Below, in pieces: positions 8,348 to 18,746 of a stretch of 64,000 nt of DNA. The DNA lies in the NCBI GenBank assembly GCA_945897725.1, contig CAMDFR010000011.1:1-64000 (forward strand), read 5' to 3'. A program made the translations under genes and the position numbers. Below the pieces are notes generated by a model. That model saw only the letters and a list, made by a program, of their open reading frames with translations, was not told where the DNA came from and made no database searches. Position 1 is the first letter of the stretch, and the number at the start of each line of letters is the position of its first letter. The DNA comes from Chitinophaga pinensis. GTDB lineage: Bacteria > Bacteroidota > Bacteroidia > Chitinophagales > CAMDFR01.

Positions 8348-9823
8348 TCAACGAATATCACCCATCCATTTTTTTACGATAGGAGAGATGGCCGTCATGG
8401 TGATACCACTAATCAATGTAATCCAAGCGATTTTCTTAAAGACACCTGCATAGATCATAAGTGATTGAACCTTTGGTAAAGCTTCTGTTCCATTTGTGTC
8501 AGGAATGGCCATCCATGTACCAACAACACCCGCAAAATATTGACCCAAACCAGAAGCCAAGAACCAAATACCCATTACTAATCCAACGATATGCAATGGA
8601 GAAAGTTTGGTGACCATGGATAAGCCTATAGGCGAAAGGCAAAGTTCGCCTGTGGAAAGAAATAAATAACCTAAAGTGAAATAAGTTAAGGAAACCAAAC
8701 CATCTGTAGTGGCATGCATGGCACCTAAGTAAAATACATAGAAACCAAGCGCTAATTGTAACAATCCCAATCCAAATTTAAGAGGTGTACTTGGTTCTAG
8801 CTTTCTATCATTTAAGAACTTCCATAATAAAGTAAACAGCAGTCCGAAGATAACGATGAAAGCTGGATTAATAAAGTTGTTGACTGCTGTGGATGGCATT
8901 TCATAACCAAACAAAACCATGTCAACATTTCTTAAGGCGAACAGATTAAGCGAGCCTCCACCTTGTTCATAGAAAGTCCAAAAAAGCACAGAGAAAACAA
9001 TCATGACAGTGGCTGCCAGTAATTTATAGCCTTCTGAACCCTTTAATGTATAGGCTGTATATAGAAGGAATGCCAATGCAAAAAAGGATAGAGAAATCAT
9101 GATGGATAACATGATGCCATTAAAAATAATCATCAAAACAAAGCAGGGTACCAAAAGAAAAGAACCCAAGTAAATGAGATGTTCATAGCTCAAAAAGCCA
9201 AGGACTTTCTTCTGAATCACCTCCATATTGGTTGGCAATCCGATTTCTCCCAAGATGTCTTGCCATTTGATAAAAACGAAAAGTCCAAGGATCATAAACA
9301 CGCCCGCAAGTCCAAAACCTAGATGCCAGCTAATCTTTTGACCTATGATGCCACAAATCAAACCACCCATCGCCGCTCCAATATTAATCCCTAAATAAAA
9401 TAAGGTGAAGCCTGCATCTCTTTTTGGATCGCCTTCTTTGTATAATTTCCCTACCATACTCGAGATGTTTGGTTTGAAGAAACCATTCCCTACAATGATA
9501 AATCCGAGTCCAAAGAAAAAACTGATATCATTCGGAATGGCCAACACAAAATGACCAATTGCCATCACGATGCCTCCCCAAATCACTGCTTTTCGATAGC
9601 CTAGAAATTTATCAGCCAATAAACCACCGAGCATCGGCAGAGAATATACTAAAGCAAGATAGGAGCCAAGTATTAAATTTGCCTGTTCATCAGGGTATTT
9701 CATTTGAGTGACCATATACACCATCAGCAAAGCTTTCATGCCATAAAAAGAAAAGCGTTCCCACATTTCTGCAAAGAACAATACATACAAGGCTTTTGGG
9801 TGTTTGGTACTAGTTTGATTCAT
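8348..9823 (-). CDS. POT/PTR2-family proton-coupled di/tripeptide transporter
   Basis: A 491-residue inner-membrane protein with about 12-14 predicted hydrophobic helices. It carries the proton-coupling signature EMWERFSFYGMKALL in helix 1 and the PTR2 family motif GNGFFKPNISSMVGKLY near residue 115. Family members import di- and tripeptides using the proton gradient, which fits an organism that secretes hydrolases through the T9SS. The length is normal. Upstream AT-rich sequence has no clear consensus promoter. It is probably transcribed with the PLC-like gene. Confidence 0.92.
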   Translation of the reverse strand: MNQTSTKHPKALYVLFFAEMWERFSFYGMKALLMVYMVTQMKYPDEQANLILGSYLALVYSLPMLGGLLADKFLGYRKAVIWGGIVMAIGHFVLAIPNDISFFFGLGFIIVGNGFFKPNISSMVGKLYKEGDPKRDAGFTLFYLGINIGAAMGGLICGIIGQKISWHLGFGLAGVFMILGLFVFIKWQDILGEIGLPTNMEVIQKKVLGFLSYEHLIYLGSFLLVPCFVLMIIFNGIMLSIMISLSFFALAFLLYTAYTLKGSEGYKLLAATVMIVFSVLFWTFYEQGGGSLNLFALRNVDMVLFGYEMPSTAVNNFINPAFIVIFGLLFTLLWKFLNDRKLEPSTPLKFGLGLLQLALGFYVFYLGAMHATTDGLVSLTYFTLGYLFLSTGELCLSPIGLSMVTKLSPLHIVGLVMGIWFLASGLGQYFAGVVGTWMAIPDTNGTEALPKVQSLMIYAGVFKKIAWITLISGITMTAISPIVKKWMGDIR

Positions 9824-9972
9824 ACTTCATTTATTATTTAATTATCAATAATACGTTATATTCTTAATTATTACTAAATAATCAGCAAAAAAGAGATGAG
9901 AAACCTACTATTCATTCAAATTTCGTTATATTTATAAGTTGAATCCAAAAGCCATAAAGTACAACGCTCAGC

Positions 9973-12900
9973 ATGATGCCATCTAAACATCATTATTTTG
10001 TAATAATCCTATTCCTTTTATTTTTTAGTGAAAGTGATGTAAAAGCATTGGGCACTGCTACCATAAAACAAGTGCAAGAAAATGGCTTGACGAGCAGTCC
10101 TGATTTACGTTTCATTGAAAACAAAAATCAGTGGGAATCAAATATTCATTACAGAGCTAAAATAACCCCAGGGCAAATAGACTTTGAGAAAGATAAGTTT
10201 CATTTCGTCTTTTTTAAAGAAGACCTTCATGAAATGGCGCATCATAGAATGTTGGGTGATACGCTTCTGTCCGGACATGTATTCAATTTACAATTCGTCA
10301 ATGCAAATCCGAATGTTCGTTTTGAAAGTCAAAATGCTAGTTCTAATTACTTTAATTATTTTGTAGGTGATGATCAAAGTAAATGGGCAAGCCATGTTCA
10401 ACAATTCCTTAACATCAGTTATATAAATCTATATGAGGGTATTGACATAAAAGTACATGGAGAGAAAGATCAATTGATTTATGATTATATCGTTCATGCA
10501 GGTAGTGATGTGACACAAATAAAAACAAGGTATGATGGTGTTGAAAATCTAAAAATAAAAAATGGGAGTTTGTTTTTTAGCACCAGCGCTGTTGATGTTC
10601 AAGAGTTAAAACCATTGGCATATCAAATGATCAATGGGGAGCGAAAAGAGATTCCTTGTAATTATCTTTTGGATGATGACGGCGTTATTTCTTATGAATT
10701 TCCAAAAGGATATAATCATACTTCGGATTTAATTATTGATCCTACCTTGGTCTTTTCTTCATATACTGGTTCTACTGCGGATAATTTTGGATTTACAGCA
10801 ACCTATGATGCAAGTGGTAATCTATATGCAGGTGGTATTGTGTTCGATGCAGGATCCTATCCAATAGTTGGTGCTTTTTCAAGTTCATTTAATGGTGGTT
10901 ACTATGATATTTCCATTTCGAAATTTAATGCCACTGGCACTTCCTTGATTTACTCTACTTACTTAGGAGGTAATGGAGATGACCGTCCCCATAGTATGTT
11001 TGTTAACTCAAATGATGAATTATATGTCTTTGGTTCTACAAATTCATCGAATTATCCAACCATAAGTAGTTCTTATGATCGAACGTACAATGGTGGCTAT
11101 GATATTATCATCACCCGATTTTCATTTTCAGGAGCCACCTTATTGAGTTCAACGTATATGGGTGGAACAGCCGATGATGGTATGCATCAACCAGTGTTTG
11201 AATACAGAGGATTTGATTTAGCAAAAAATTATTCCGATGAATGTAGGGGAGAAATTTTTATCGATAGTTTGAATAATGTTTATATCGCCTCTTATACCAT
11301 GTCACCGGATTTTCCAACTACTTCAGGAGTCATTCAACGTGGACTTCGTGGAGATATGGATGCCTGTATTTTTAAGCTGCCAGCCAATTTAAATACACTC
11401 ACGTTTTCTACCTATTTGGGTGGTAGCAATATTGACGCAGCCTATTCATTGAAGCTAGATTTGTCTAATGACATTGTAGTTTGTGGTGGTACGATGAGCT
11501 CCGACATGCCTGTTGGTGGCTCCTCTTATGATCCAACTTTTAATGGAAGTATCGATGGTTTTTTATATAAGTTAAATTCGACAGCATCTTCTATCATAGC
11601 TAGAACTTATATTGGAACGAGTTCTTATGATCAAACCTATTTTGTAGACATAGATAGATATAATAATATTTATGTGATGGGCCAATCGGAAGGTTCCATG
11701 CCTGTTGTAGGTTCAGTTTATTCAAATAGTGGAGGTAAACAATTCATTGAAAAATTCGACAATAGCTTAGGTGCTCTTCTTATTGCAACTGTCTTTGGAA
11801 GTGGTAGAGCCATAGCTGATATTTCTCCAACAGCTTTTCTTGTGGATCGATGTGATAATATTTATGTGAGTGGTTGGGGCGGGAATGTCAATAGCCCAAC
11901 TTTTGGATATGCTGGCGGAAGTACCACTGGAATGACTGTAACATCTGATGCCATTCGGTCTACGACAGATGGGTCTGATTTTTATTTTATTGTATTTAAC
12001 CGAAATGCAGGCAGTTTATTATATGCTTCTTACTTTGGAGGGAATGCATCTGTAGGTGAACATGTGGATGGTGGTACCTGTCGTTTTGATAAAGAAGGCG
12101 TAATTTATGAGGCTATTTGTGCAGGTTGCGGTGGTAACTCATTGTTCCCTTCTACTCCTGGTGCATGGTCACGTACCAACAATAGTTCCAATTGTAATTT
12201 AGCTGCCATGAAGTTTGAATTTAATCTCGCAGGCACTAACGTGGAGGTAAATGCATCTCCAAGAGCCACCGGCTGTGTGCCATTAACTGTGAATTTTACC
12301 AGTGTACTCACACGTGTAAGAACTGTTAGGTGGATCTTTGGTGATGGTGCAAGCTCTACTTTGTTAAACCCATCACATACCTATACAGATACAGGAACCT
12401 TTTCTGTGATGCTCATTGGAACTGACTCAACTAGTTGTAATATTACTGATACCGCATACTTATCTGTCTTTGTAGATGATGATAGTATTACTGCTAATTT
12501 TACTCCAAACTTAGTCGAAAATTGTTCCACCAAAACAGTATCCGCTTTTGTTGTAAACTTCCCTACAACCACCTATTCTTGGGATTTAGGAGATGGCTAT
12601 ACATCAACAAATGATACAGTGATTCATACCTATGCAGCCCCTGGCACATATACGATTCGACTACGCGTAGACGATAGCACCAGTTGTAATGGAACACAAA
12701 CTGTGACCCGTACCATTGTCATCAAACCAGTGGTTGATTTGAACTTCGCCCTAAGCGACACCGTTGGATGTTTTCCACTCACCATCACCTTTAACAATAC
12801 CACCTCTTCATTAGGGGCTTTCTTATGGAATTTCGACGATGGTAGCACTTCTACTTTAAAGACCCCAACACATACCTTTGCTACTGGTGGTCATTATGAT

Positions 12901-14490
12901 GTGATGGTGACACTATTGGATTCTTCCACCTGTAATATCGTAGATACGGCTTTTGCCTCTGTAGATGTTTTGTTTGATACAGTAGCCCCAGCCATGTTGA
13001 TCAACAGAGTCTTTTATTCTTGCGATTCGGTGGGTATTGATGTCACTTCGCTTAACCCCACAGCCAATTCAATTCAATGGCTTTTTGGAGATGGAAGTTC
13101 TTCGACACTACTCCATGATTTTCATATCTACCGTGATTCTGGCTTATACTATATCGATTACATTGTTATCGATAGCTCTAAGCGTTGCCGCATGATTGAT
13201 ACCTTGCATGAGTATGTAGGATTAAATCCCATCGATGCAAAAATGTCCTTTAGTGATACGAATGGTTGTGTGCCTTTAGATATCATATTTACAGACAACA
13301 GCGGTTTATTCTTAGCAACTTCTATTTGGAGTTTTGGCGATGGTCGTTCAGATACTGGTTCGGTAGTCCCTCATCTTTATACAAGCGTTAATAATTGGAC
13401 GATACAGCATATTATCCTTGATTCTTCCGTCTGCAATTTTGCAGACACCACCTATGCAACTATCAAGACAAGAAATGATTCTAGCGTTGCAATTTTCAGT
13501 TCTGTAATATTGAATCAATGTGACTCAAATTTAATCGTTCAATTCACGAATAGGAGCATCAATGCACTTCGATATGAATGGAATTTTGGTGATGGCCAAA
13601 CTTCTGATTCTGCCAGTCCAACACATGTTTGGATATTGCCAGGTATTTATACAGTGCGAATGATTTCAATTGATTCGACGCGCTGTCATCCATATGATAC
13701 TGCCTATGAAACTTTTAGGCTAAAGCCCAATGCTATTGCGTCTTTCAATGTCTTGCCTACCGCCTGCTCAGGTGTGTCAGTACCCTTTGAAAATACGAGT
13801 AATTTGAATGCACAATTTACATGGCTATTTAGTGATGGAGGGATCAGCAATGCTGTACAGCCTTCTCATACTTTTGATTCTGCAGGCATCTATACTATAA
13901 CACTTGTCATAAGAGATACTGGTACTTGCGATATGTTTGACACCATGAGAACAACTATTCAAATCCTTGCTTTTCCTATTGCAAATTTTATCATGGATAG
14001 AGATTCTTTTTATTATTTGGATCAAATTCAATTCACAAACTTGAGTCAAAATTTCACCAATGTTCTTTGGCATTTTGGCAACGGTGATACTAGTATTGAG
14101 GAAAATCCATTATATCAATATCAAGAGATACATGCTCAACATCCATGCATCATCGCCTATATCGTTGGTACGGGTTGCGCAGATACTTTTTGTCGCGACA
14201 TCTATATTAACTATGACGCTATCATTGGTGTACCCAACGCCTTTTCTCCCAATGGAGATGGTATCAATGATATGGTAAAAGTTGAAGGATTGGGTATTGT
14301 AGAATTAGAATTTATGATTTTCAACAGATGGGGTGAGAAAGTCTTTCAAAGCAATGATAAGAACATTGGTTGGGATGGTGTTTACAAAGGAGTGCCTCAA
14401 GAAATGGACGTTTATGCCTATACAGTGAAAGCAAAGTTTCTTGACGATACTAGAAGAAGACTCAATGGAAATATTACTTTATTGAGGTAA
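9973..14490 (+). CDS. Giant T9SS type B protein with SBBP-like propeller and PKD repeats
   Basis: A 1505-residue secreted protein. A signal peptide is followed by a DUF7948-type domain (FIENKNQWESNIHYRAKI, about 46-250), then an SBBP-like beta-propeller with recurrent LIYSTYLGGNGDD / FSTYLGGSNID units (about 255-750), then about eight PKD-like Ig repeats with the FGDGxSS and THxY motifs (about 760-1410). It ends with the gliding-motility-associated type B tail (GVPNAFSPNGDGINDMV ... FNRWGEKVFQS ... WDGVYKG), so export and surface attachment through the T9SS are expected. The role is probably adhesin-like. It sits 3 bp ahead of a PorP/SprF gene, the usual partner of such proteins. Confidence 0.92.
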   Translation: MMPSKHHYFVIILFLLFFSESDVKALGTATIKQVQENGLTSSPDLRFIENKNQWESNIHYRAKITPGQIDFEKDKFHFVFFKEDLHEMAHHRMLGDTLLSGHVFNLQFVNANPNVRFESQNASSNYFNYFVGDDQSKWASHVQQFLNISYINLYEGIDIKVHGEKDQLIYDYIVHAGSDVTQIKTRYDGVENLKIKNGSLFFSTSAVDVQELKPLAYQMINGERKEIPCNYLLDDDGVISYEFPKGYNHTSDLIIDPTLVFSSYTGSTADNFGFTATYDASGNLYAGGIVFDAGSYPIVGAFSSSFNGGYYDISISKFNATGTSLIYSTYLGGNGDDRPHSMFVNSNDELYVFGSTNSSNYPTISSSYDRTYNGGYDIIITRFSFSGATLLSSTYMGGTADDGMHQPVFEYRGFDLAKNYSDECRGEIFIDSLNNVYIASYTMSPDFPTTSGVIQRGLRGDMDACIFKLPANLNTLTFSTYLGGSNIDAAYSLKLDLSNDIVVCGGTMSSDMPVGGSSYDPTFNGSIDGFLYKLNSTASSIIARTYIGTSSYDQTYFVDIDRYNNIYVMGQSEGSMPVVGSVYSNSGGKQFIEKFDNSLGALLIATVFGSGRAIADISPTAFLVDRCDNIYVSGWGGNVNSPTFGYAGGSTTGMTVTSDAIRSTTDGSDFYFIVFNRNAGSLLYASYFGGNASVGEHVDGGTCRFDKEGVIYEAICAGCGGNSLFPSTPGAWSRTNNSSNCNLAAMKFEFNLAGTNVEVNASPRATGCVPLTVNFTSVLTRVRTVRWIFGDGASSTLLNPSHTYTDTGTFSVMLIGTDSTSCNITDTAYLSVFVDDDSITANFTPNLVENCSTKTVSAFVVNFPTTTYSWDLGDGYTSTNDTVIHTYAAPGTYTIRLRVDDSTSCNGTQTVTRTIVIKPVVDLNFALSDTVGCFPLTITFNNTTSSLGAFLWNFDDGSTSTLKTPTHTFATGGHYDVMVTLLDSSTCNIVDTAFASVDVLFDTVAPAMLINRVFYSCDSVGIDVTSLNPTANSIQWLFGDGSSSTLLHDFHIYRDSGLYYIDYIVIDSSKRCRMIDTLHEYVGLNPIDAKMSFSDTNGCVPLDIIFTDNSGLFLATSIWSFGDGRSDTGSVVPHLYTSVNNWTIQHIILDSSVCNFADTTYATIKTRNDSSVAIFSSVILNQCDSNLIVQFTNRSINALRYEWNFGDGQTSDSASPTHVWILPGIYTVRMISIDSTRCHPYDTAYETFRLKPNAIASFNVLPTACSGVSVPFENTSNLNAQFTWLFSDGGISNAVQPSHTFDSAGIYTITLVIRDTGTCDMFDTMRTTIQILAFPIANFIMDRDSFYYLDQIQFTNLSQNFTNVLWHFGNGDTSIEENPLYQYQEIHAQHPCIIAYIVGTGCADTFCRDIYINYDAIIGVPNAFSPNGDGINDMVKVEGLGIVELEFMIFNRWGEKVFQSNDKNIGWDGVYKGVPQEMDVYAYTVKAKFLDDTRRRLNGNITLLR

Positions 14491-14493
14491 GAA

Positions 14494-15567
14494 ATGAGGA
14501 ATATGTGTGATGAAAAAATTAATCCATTGATACATCGATTGAAAAAGTATCTTGCAATAAGCAGTTTGTTTTGTGTGCTGATCATTGGTTTTTCGATGTT
14601 TGGTCAGGACCAACATTTCTCTCAATTCTATACCCAATCTTTGACGATTAATCCCACCAATACAGGCTTTTTTAATGGCAACTATAGAGTAGGGGCCATC
14701 TATAGAGCACAATGGCCTTTTGCATCGAATGGGCAGTTTGTTACTTATAATAACTATAGTGCTTTTGGTGACTTTTCTTTTCATACCAATAAAAAAGATT
14801 TTATGGGTATTGGGGCCTATGTTTGGAATGATGAAGCAGGAGATGGTAACCTAAGAACTACCAAATACAATCTTTCCATGGCTTATCATAAAGGATTTGA
14901 TAAAAAGGGAAAATACATCTTAAGTGCGGGCTTTGCTGCTACTTATGTGCAAAGAGGAATTGATTTCAAAAATCTTTATTTCAATAATCAGTGGAATGGT
15001 AGAGGTTTCGATCAAAGCATTATCAATAGCGAAAATTATACGAACATTAAATCCGCCTATTTTGATTTGAGTGGCGGACTTCAATTTCATTTAGGCATCA
15101 ACGAGAAGTATGCTATTGGTTTTGGAGCAGCATTATATCATATAAATAGACCAAAAGATAGCTTCTATAAGGGCGGTAATCGTATTGGTATGCGACCAGT
15201 TTTTAATGTTTCCTTTGATATGAATCCGAATAGAAATTGGAATCTAAATGCCAATTTTATATTTAATTATCAGAAGCAAGCCATAGAAACCAGTCTTGGA
15301 TTTTTATTGGGCTATTCGCCTGAAAATTATCGAAAGACAATCAGTTCCACCTTTTATATAGGCTCATATTATCGGATAAGAGATGCCTTTATTCCAACCC
15401 TTGGTGGTCAGGTGCACAACACACGAATGCTGATTAGCTATGATTTTACTAGCTCAAAATTATCATCCGCAAATAAAGGTTTTGGAGGTTTTGAAGTATC
15501 TTTGACCCACACAGGAAAGTTTAAAACAAAAAATAATTTCAAAAAAATATACTGTCCTAAATTCTAA
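14494..15567 (+). CDS. PorP/SprF-family T9SS outer-membrane protein
   Basis: A 357-residue protein with an N-terminal signal segment (about 20-40, ending MFG-Q) and the family opening DQHFSQFYTQSLTINPTNTGFFNG. The rest is a predicted barrel rich in aromatic and Gly residues. PorP/SprF proteins bind or anchor the type B tail of a large cognate substrate at the cell surface. The gene starts 3 bp after the giant PKD protein, and a second barrel gene follows 5 bp later, so the three form an operon and this protein is likely dedicated to its neighbour. Confidence 0.92.
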   Translation: MRNMCDEKINPLIHRLKKYLAISSLFCVLIIGFSMFGQDQHFSQFYTQSLTINPTNTGFFNGNYRVGAIYRAQWPFASNGQFVTYNNYSAFGDFSFHTNKKDFMGIGAYVWNDEAGDGNLRTTKYNLSMAYHKGFDKKGKYILSAGFAATYVQRGIDFKNLYFNNQWNGRGFDQSIINSENYTNIKSAYFDLSGGLQFHLGINEKYAIGFGAALYHINRPKDSFYKGGNRIGMRPVFNVSFDMNPNRNWNLNANFIFNYQKQAIETSLGFLLGYSPENYRKTISSTFYIGSYYRIRDAFIPTLGGQVHNTRMLISYDFTSSKLSSANKGFGGFEVSLTHTGKFKTKNNFKKIYCPKF

Positions 15568-15572
15568 GTTTA

Positions 15573-16220
15573 ATGAATCAAAAAACAAGCAGATTAATTT
15601 TAATGCTCTGTCTTTTTTTATCCTCTTCTTTGATGCTTCTGGCTCAAACAGAAGATGATAAACCCTTTGCCGGAAGTGATAAAAAGAAAAGCAATACAGT
15701 GACAAGTGAAGAGCCTAATCAGACAGAATCATTTGCTCCTAAAAAGAAAGGCTTCGATAAAAGTAAATTGCGGATCGGCCCTAATTTTGGAGTAGGGTTT
15801 ACTACTGGATACACATCAATCTCTTTAGCACCAGTAGTGGGTTATCGTATTATGAAATATATTGAACCAGGTATTGGAATATCCTATCAATATCAAAATC
15901 AAACCTACAGCGGTATTACCAGTGAGGCGCACACTATTGGAGGGAATATATACGTAAAAGTATATCCTTGGAATGAATTCTTTATTTATCTCTCGCCGCA
16001 AATTTATAATTTTAGATATAGAGAAAAGTATGTAAGAGGTCCGAAACAATCATTTGGAAATTTGACTTATGGAAACGTGATTGTGGGTATTGGCTATAAT
16101 GTAAAGGTGGGCAATAATTCTTTTTTATCCTTAGGACTCACCTCTAACATTATTAAAAACCAATTGTACAATAATACTTATCAGATACAACCAATGATTG
16201 GATTCAACTTTGGCTTGTAA
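15573..16220 (+). CDS. Outer-membrane beta-barrel protein of unknown function
   Basis: A 215-residue protein. A signal peptide (ends LLA-Q) is followed by a Lys/Ser-rich linker (about 28-60), then an eight-strand-type barrel pattern starting RIGPNFGVGFTTGYTSI and ending in IGFNFGL, an aliphatic-terminated barrel tail. It resembles small OmpA-barrel-like proteins found after PorP/SprF genes. It lies 5 bp downstream of the PorP/SprF gene, so it probably supports export or anchoring of the giant protein, but this is inferred from position only. Confidence 0.78.
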   Translation: MNQKTSRLILMLCLFLSSSLMLLAQTEDDKPFAGSDKKKSNTVTSEEPNQTESFAPKKKGFDKSKLRIGPNFGVGFTTGYTSISLAPVVGYRIMKYIEPGIGISYQYQNQTYSGITSEAHTIGGNIYVKVYPWNEFFIYLSPQIYNFRYREKYVRGPKQSFGNLTYGNVIVGIGYNVKVGNNSFLSLGLTSNIIKNQLYNNTYQIQPMIGFNFGL

Positions 16221-16299
16221 TATCGATGAAGGTGTAGGAAAACAAAGTATCATTTTAATTATTATTTAATTTTCAATTTAAAAAAAGATAAATCAATTT

Positions 16300-17700
16300 A
16301 TGAAGTTAAAGTTCGGAACAGACGGATGGAGAGCCATCATTGCAGATGATTACACTGTTGCTAATGTTGCCAGAGTGGCAAAGGCAACTGCGATTTGGTT
16401 AAAAAACAATAGAGAGCACCCCAGCATGACTTTAGGTTATGATTGTAGATTTGGAGGAACCTTATTTGCGGAAACAGTTATAAAGGTTGTATGTAGTGAA
16501 GGCGTGAAAGTATATTATGATAAGGCTTTTGTTTCTACACCCATGATTTCATTGGTGACAAAAAATTATGATTGTCTATTGGGAGTGATCATTACGGCTA
16601 GTCATAATCCACCAAGTTATAATGGATTTAAATTAAAAGCTTATTATGGTGGACCAGCCACACCAAAAGTGATACAAGAGGTTGAAGATTTAATTCCAGA
16701 TAGTTGTGATGTACCGAATGTAGACATTGAAAGCTTTGTAGATAAAGGACTCTTGGAATATCACAATTTTGAGGATGTGTATTTCAATCATGTCAGTGCA
16801 TCGTTTGACTTAGCTGCGATCAAAAATAGTGGCATTAAGGTAGCTTACGATGCCATGTATGGTGCAGGGCAACGAGTGTTTAAGCGATTGGTTCCAGAAG
16901 CATTGCATTTGCATTGTGAGTATAATCCATCTTTTTATGGACAAGCACCAGAACCTATTCATAAAAATTTATTAGAGCTTTCGAAAACCATTGCTGATGC
17001 TAAAGGGGGAATTAAACTCGGCATTGCAAACGACGGAGATGCTGATAGAATTGGGTTATATGACAGTAGTGGAAAATTTATAGATGCACATCATATTTTA
17101 CTTTTGTTGATTCATATCTTATACAAATACAAAAATATGAGAGGTGAAGTGGTGGTGGCTTTTTCTGCCTCACCAAAAATTAAAAAAATGTGCGATGCCT
17201 ATGGTATTAAAACACAAATTACAAAAATTGGATTCAAGTATATCAGTGAGATCATGATAGACACAGATGTATTAGTAGGTGGAGAGGAGAGTGGAGGAAT
17301 TGCCGTGAAGGGTCATATTCCCGAAAGAGATGGCATATGGGATGCTTTGGTAGTGCTTGAATACATGGCCATCAGTGGGAAGTCCATAGAGGCATTGATT
17401 GCAGAAGTTTATGAAGTGGTAGGTGCCTTCTCTTATAATAGAAATGATTTGCACCTTACAGAAAGCGTGAAGCTGAAGATTGTTGAAAATTGTAAAAATG
17501 GGTTTTATAAAAAATTCGGTTCTTACGAAATAGAAAAGATAGAGGATATTGATGGATTTAAATATTATCTCAGCAACGATTGCAATGTGATGATCAGAGC
17601 ATCCGGCACAGAACCAGTACTACGTGTCTATGCTGAGGCGGGTACTCCAGAGGAAGTAGAAAAAGTTCTGAAAGAGACAAGAGACACGCTTTTGAATTAA
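16300..17700 (+). CDS. Phosphoglucomutase/phosphomannomutase family protein
   Basis: A 466-residue cytosolic alpha-D-phosphohexomutase, moving a phosphate between C1 and C6 of a hexose. Domain 1 begins FGTDGWRA and carries the active-site phosphoserine loop TASHNPPSYNG (Ser101). The metal loop is DGDADR (245-250), the sugar-binding loop GGEESGG (327-333), and the C-terminal phosphate-binding loop RASGTEPVLRVYAE is near 437. The length is typical. Glucose versus mannose specificity cannot be decided here; the polysaccharide genes at 24-31 kb would need either product. The DUF2279 gene follows closely on the same strand. Confidence 0.92.
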   Translation: MKLKFGTDGWRAIIADDYTVANVARVAKATAIWLKNNREHPSMTLGYDCRFGGTLFAETVIKVVCSEGVKVYYDKAFVSTPMISLVTKNYDCLLGVIITASHNPPSYNGFKLKAYYGGPATPKVIQEVEDLIPDSCDVPNVDIESFVDKGLLEYHNFEDVYFNHVSASFDLAAIKNSGIKVAYDAMYGAGQRVFKRLVPEALHLHCEYNPSFYGQAPEPIHKNLLELSKTIADAKGGIKLGIANDGDADRIGLYDSSGKFIDAHHILLLLIHILYKYKNMRGEVVVAFSASPKIKKMCDAYGIKTQITKIGFKYISEIMIDTDVLVGGEESGGIAVKGHIPERDGIWDALVVLEYMAISGKSIEALIAEVYEVVGAFSYNRNDLHLTESVKLKIVENCKNGFYKKFGSYEIEKIEDIDGFKYYLSNDCNVMIRASGTEPVLRVYAEAGTPEEVEKVLKETRDTLLN

Positions 17701-17732
17701 TTATATTGAAACATTTGCCACATATTTCCGGA

Positions 17733-18743
17733 ATGCTGTTTTCTTCTTTTCAGAGAAAGCAGCATTTTTTTATGCTTGTTATACTGTTTTTTACATTGAA
17801 TAAAGCAGTGGGACAGGACAGTAGTTTTCAAAGAAAAATAACTTTTTTGGAGACTGCACCTTCTTTCAATAAAAAGCGATTTGCTACCGTGGTTGGAAGC
17901 ACTACAGCAACCTATGCCGCTGCACTGACAGGCTTAAATTATCTTTGGTATGCTGGCTATCCAAGAACTCGTTTCCATTGGTTTAATGATTTTGGCGAAT
18001 GGAATCAAATGGATAAATTGGGTCATTGTCAGACCGCTTATTTTGAAAGCGTCTTTTCCTATCAATTGTATAAATGGTCAGGCGCCAAAGTCAATAAAGC
18101 AGCCATCGGTGGTGCGATGACAGGCTTGTTGTTACAATCTACCATCGAAGTTTTTGATGGCTTCTCTGAGAAATGGGGAGCAAGTGCCGGGGATCTAACT
18201 TTCAATACCATTGGGTCAGTGATGTTTCTCTGGCAGGAATTGGCTTGGCATGAACAAAGATTTCAAATTAAATTTTCACCCCATATAGAATCTTATAAAA
18301 AGGGTGTTTTAGCAGATAGAGCCAAAGCTTTGTACGGTTCAAATTTCGCCCAGAGTTTTTTGAAAGATTATAATGCGCAAACCTATTGGTTGTCTATCAA
18401 TCCCGCTTCATTTAATAAAAAACAGAAACATGCTAGGTGGGTTAATATCTCTTTAGGATATGGAGCAGGTAATCTCTATGGAGGCTTCAGCAATACATGG
18501 CAGGATGATAAAGGGAATGTGGTGGATAGAAGTGATTTAAAAAGATACCGAAGTTTTTACCTTTCCTTAGATTGTGACTTCTCAAAAATTCAAGCTAGAA
18601 GCAGGACAGCAAAGTTATTTCTTGGCATCTTGAATATCTTTAAATTACCTGCCCCAGCTTTGGAGGTCAATACCTTGGGACAAGTGATCTTTCATCCTTT
18701 GTATTTTTTGAATTGGGAAGTACCTTTATATCTTAAAAAATAG
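17733..18743 (+). CDS. DUF2279 (YfiM-like) exported protein
   Basis: About 336 residues. An N-terminal hydrophobic segment ending AVG-Q acts as a signal peptide. The DUF2279 region contains WNQMDKLGHCQTAYFES near residue 100, followed by hydrophobic stretches (GGAMTGLLLQS) and WGASAGDLTFNTIGS. The family is related to the YfiM lipoproteins, of unknown function, and is probably associated with the envelope. I chose the ATG at 17733; a TTG at 17706 would add nine residues. The gap to the phosphohexomutase is 32 bp, and a small membrane protein gene follows 3 bp after the stop. Confidence 0.75.
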   Translation: MLFSSFQRKQHFFMLVILFFTLNKAVGQDSSFQRKITFLETAPSFNKKRFATVVGSTTATYAAALTGLNYLWYAGYPRTRFHWFNDFGEWNQMDKLGHCQTAYFESVFSYQLYKWSGAKVNKAAIGGAMTGLLLQSTIEVFDGFSEKWGASAGDLTFNTIGSVMFLWQELAWHEQRFQIKFSPHIESYKKGVLADRAKALYGSNFAQSFLKDYNAQTYWLSINPASFNKKQKHARWVNISLGYGAGNLYGGFSNTWQDDKGNVVDRSDLKRYRSFYLSLDCDFSKIQARSRTAKLFLGILNIFKLPAPALEVNTLGQVIFHPLYFLNWEVPLYLKK

Positions 18744-18746
18744 TTT

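Noticed and set aside
15573-16220. Assignment of the small barrel gene to a named T9SS component
   Set aside because: It shows only a signal peptide and a barrel pattern; its neighbour is a PorP/SprF gene, which does not give it a name.
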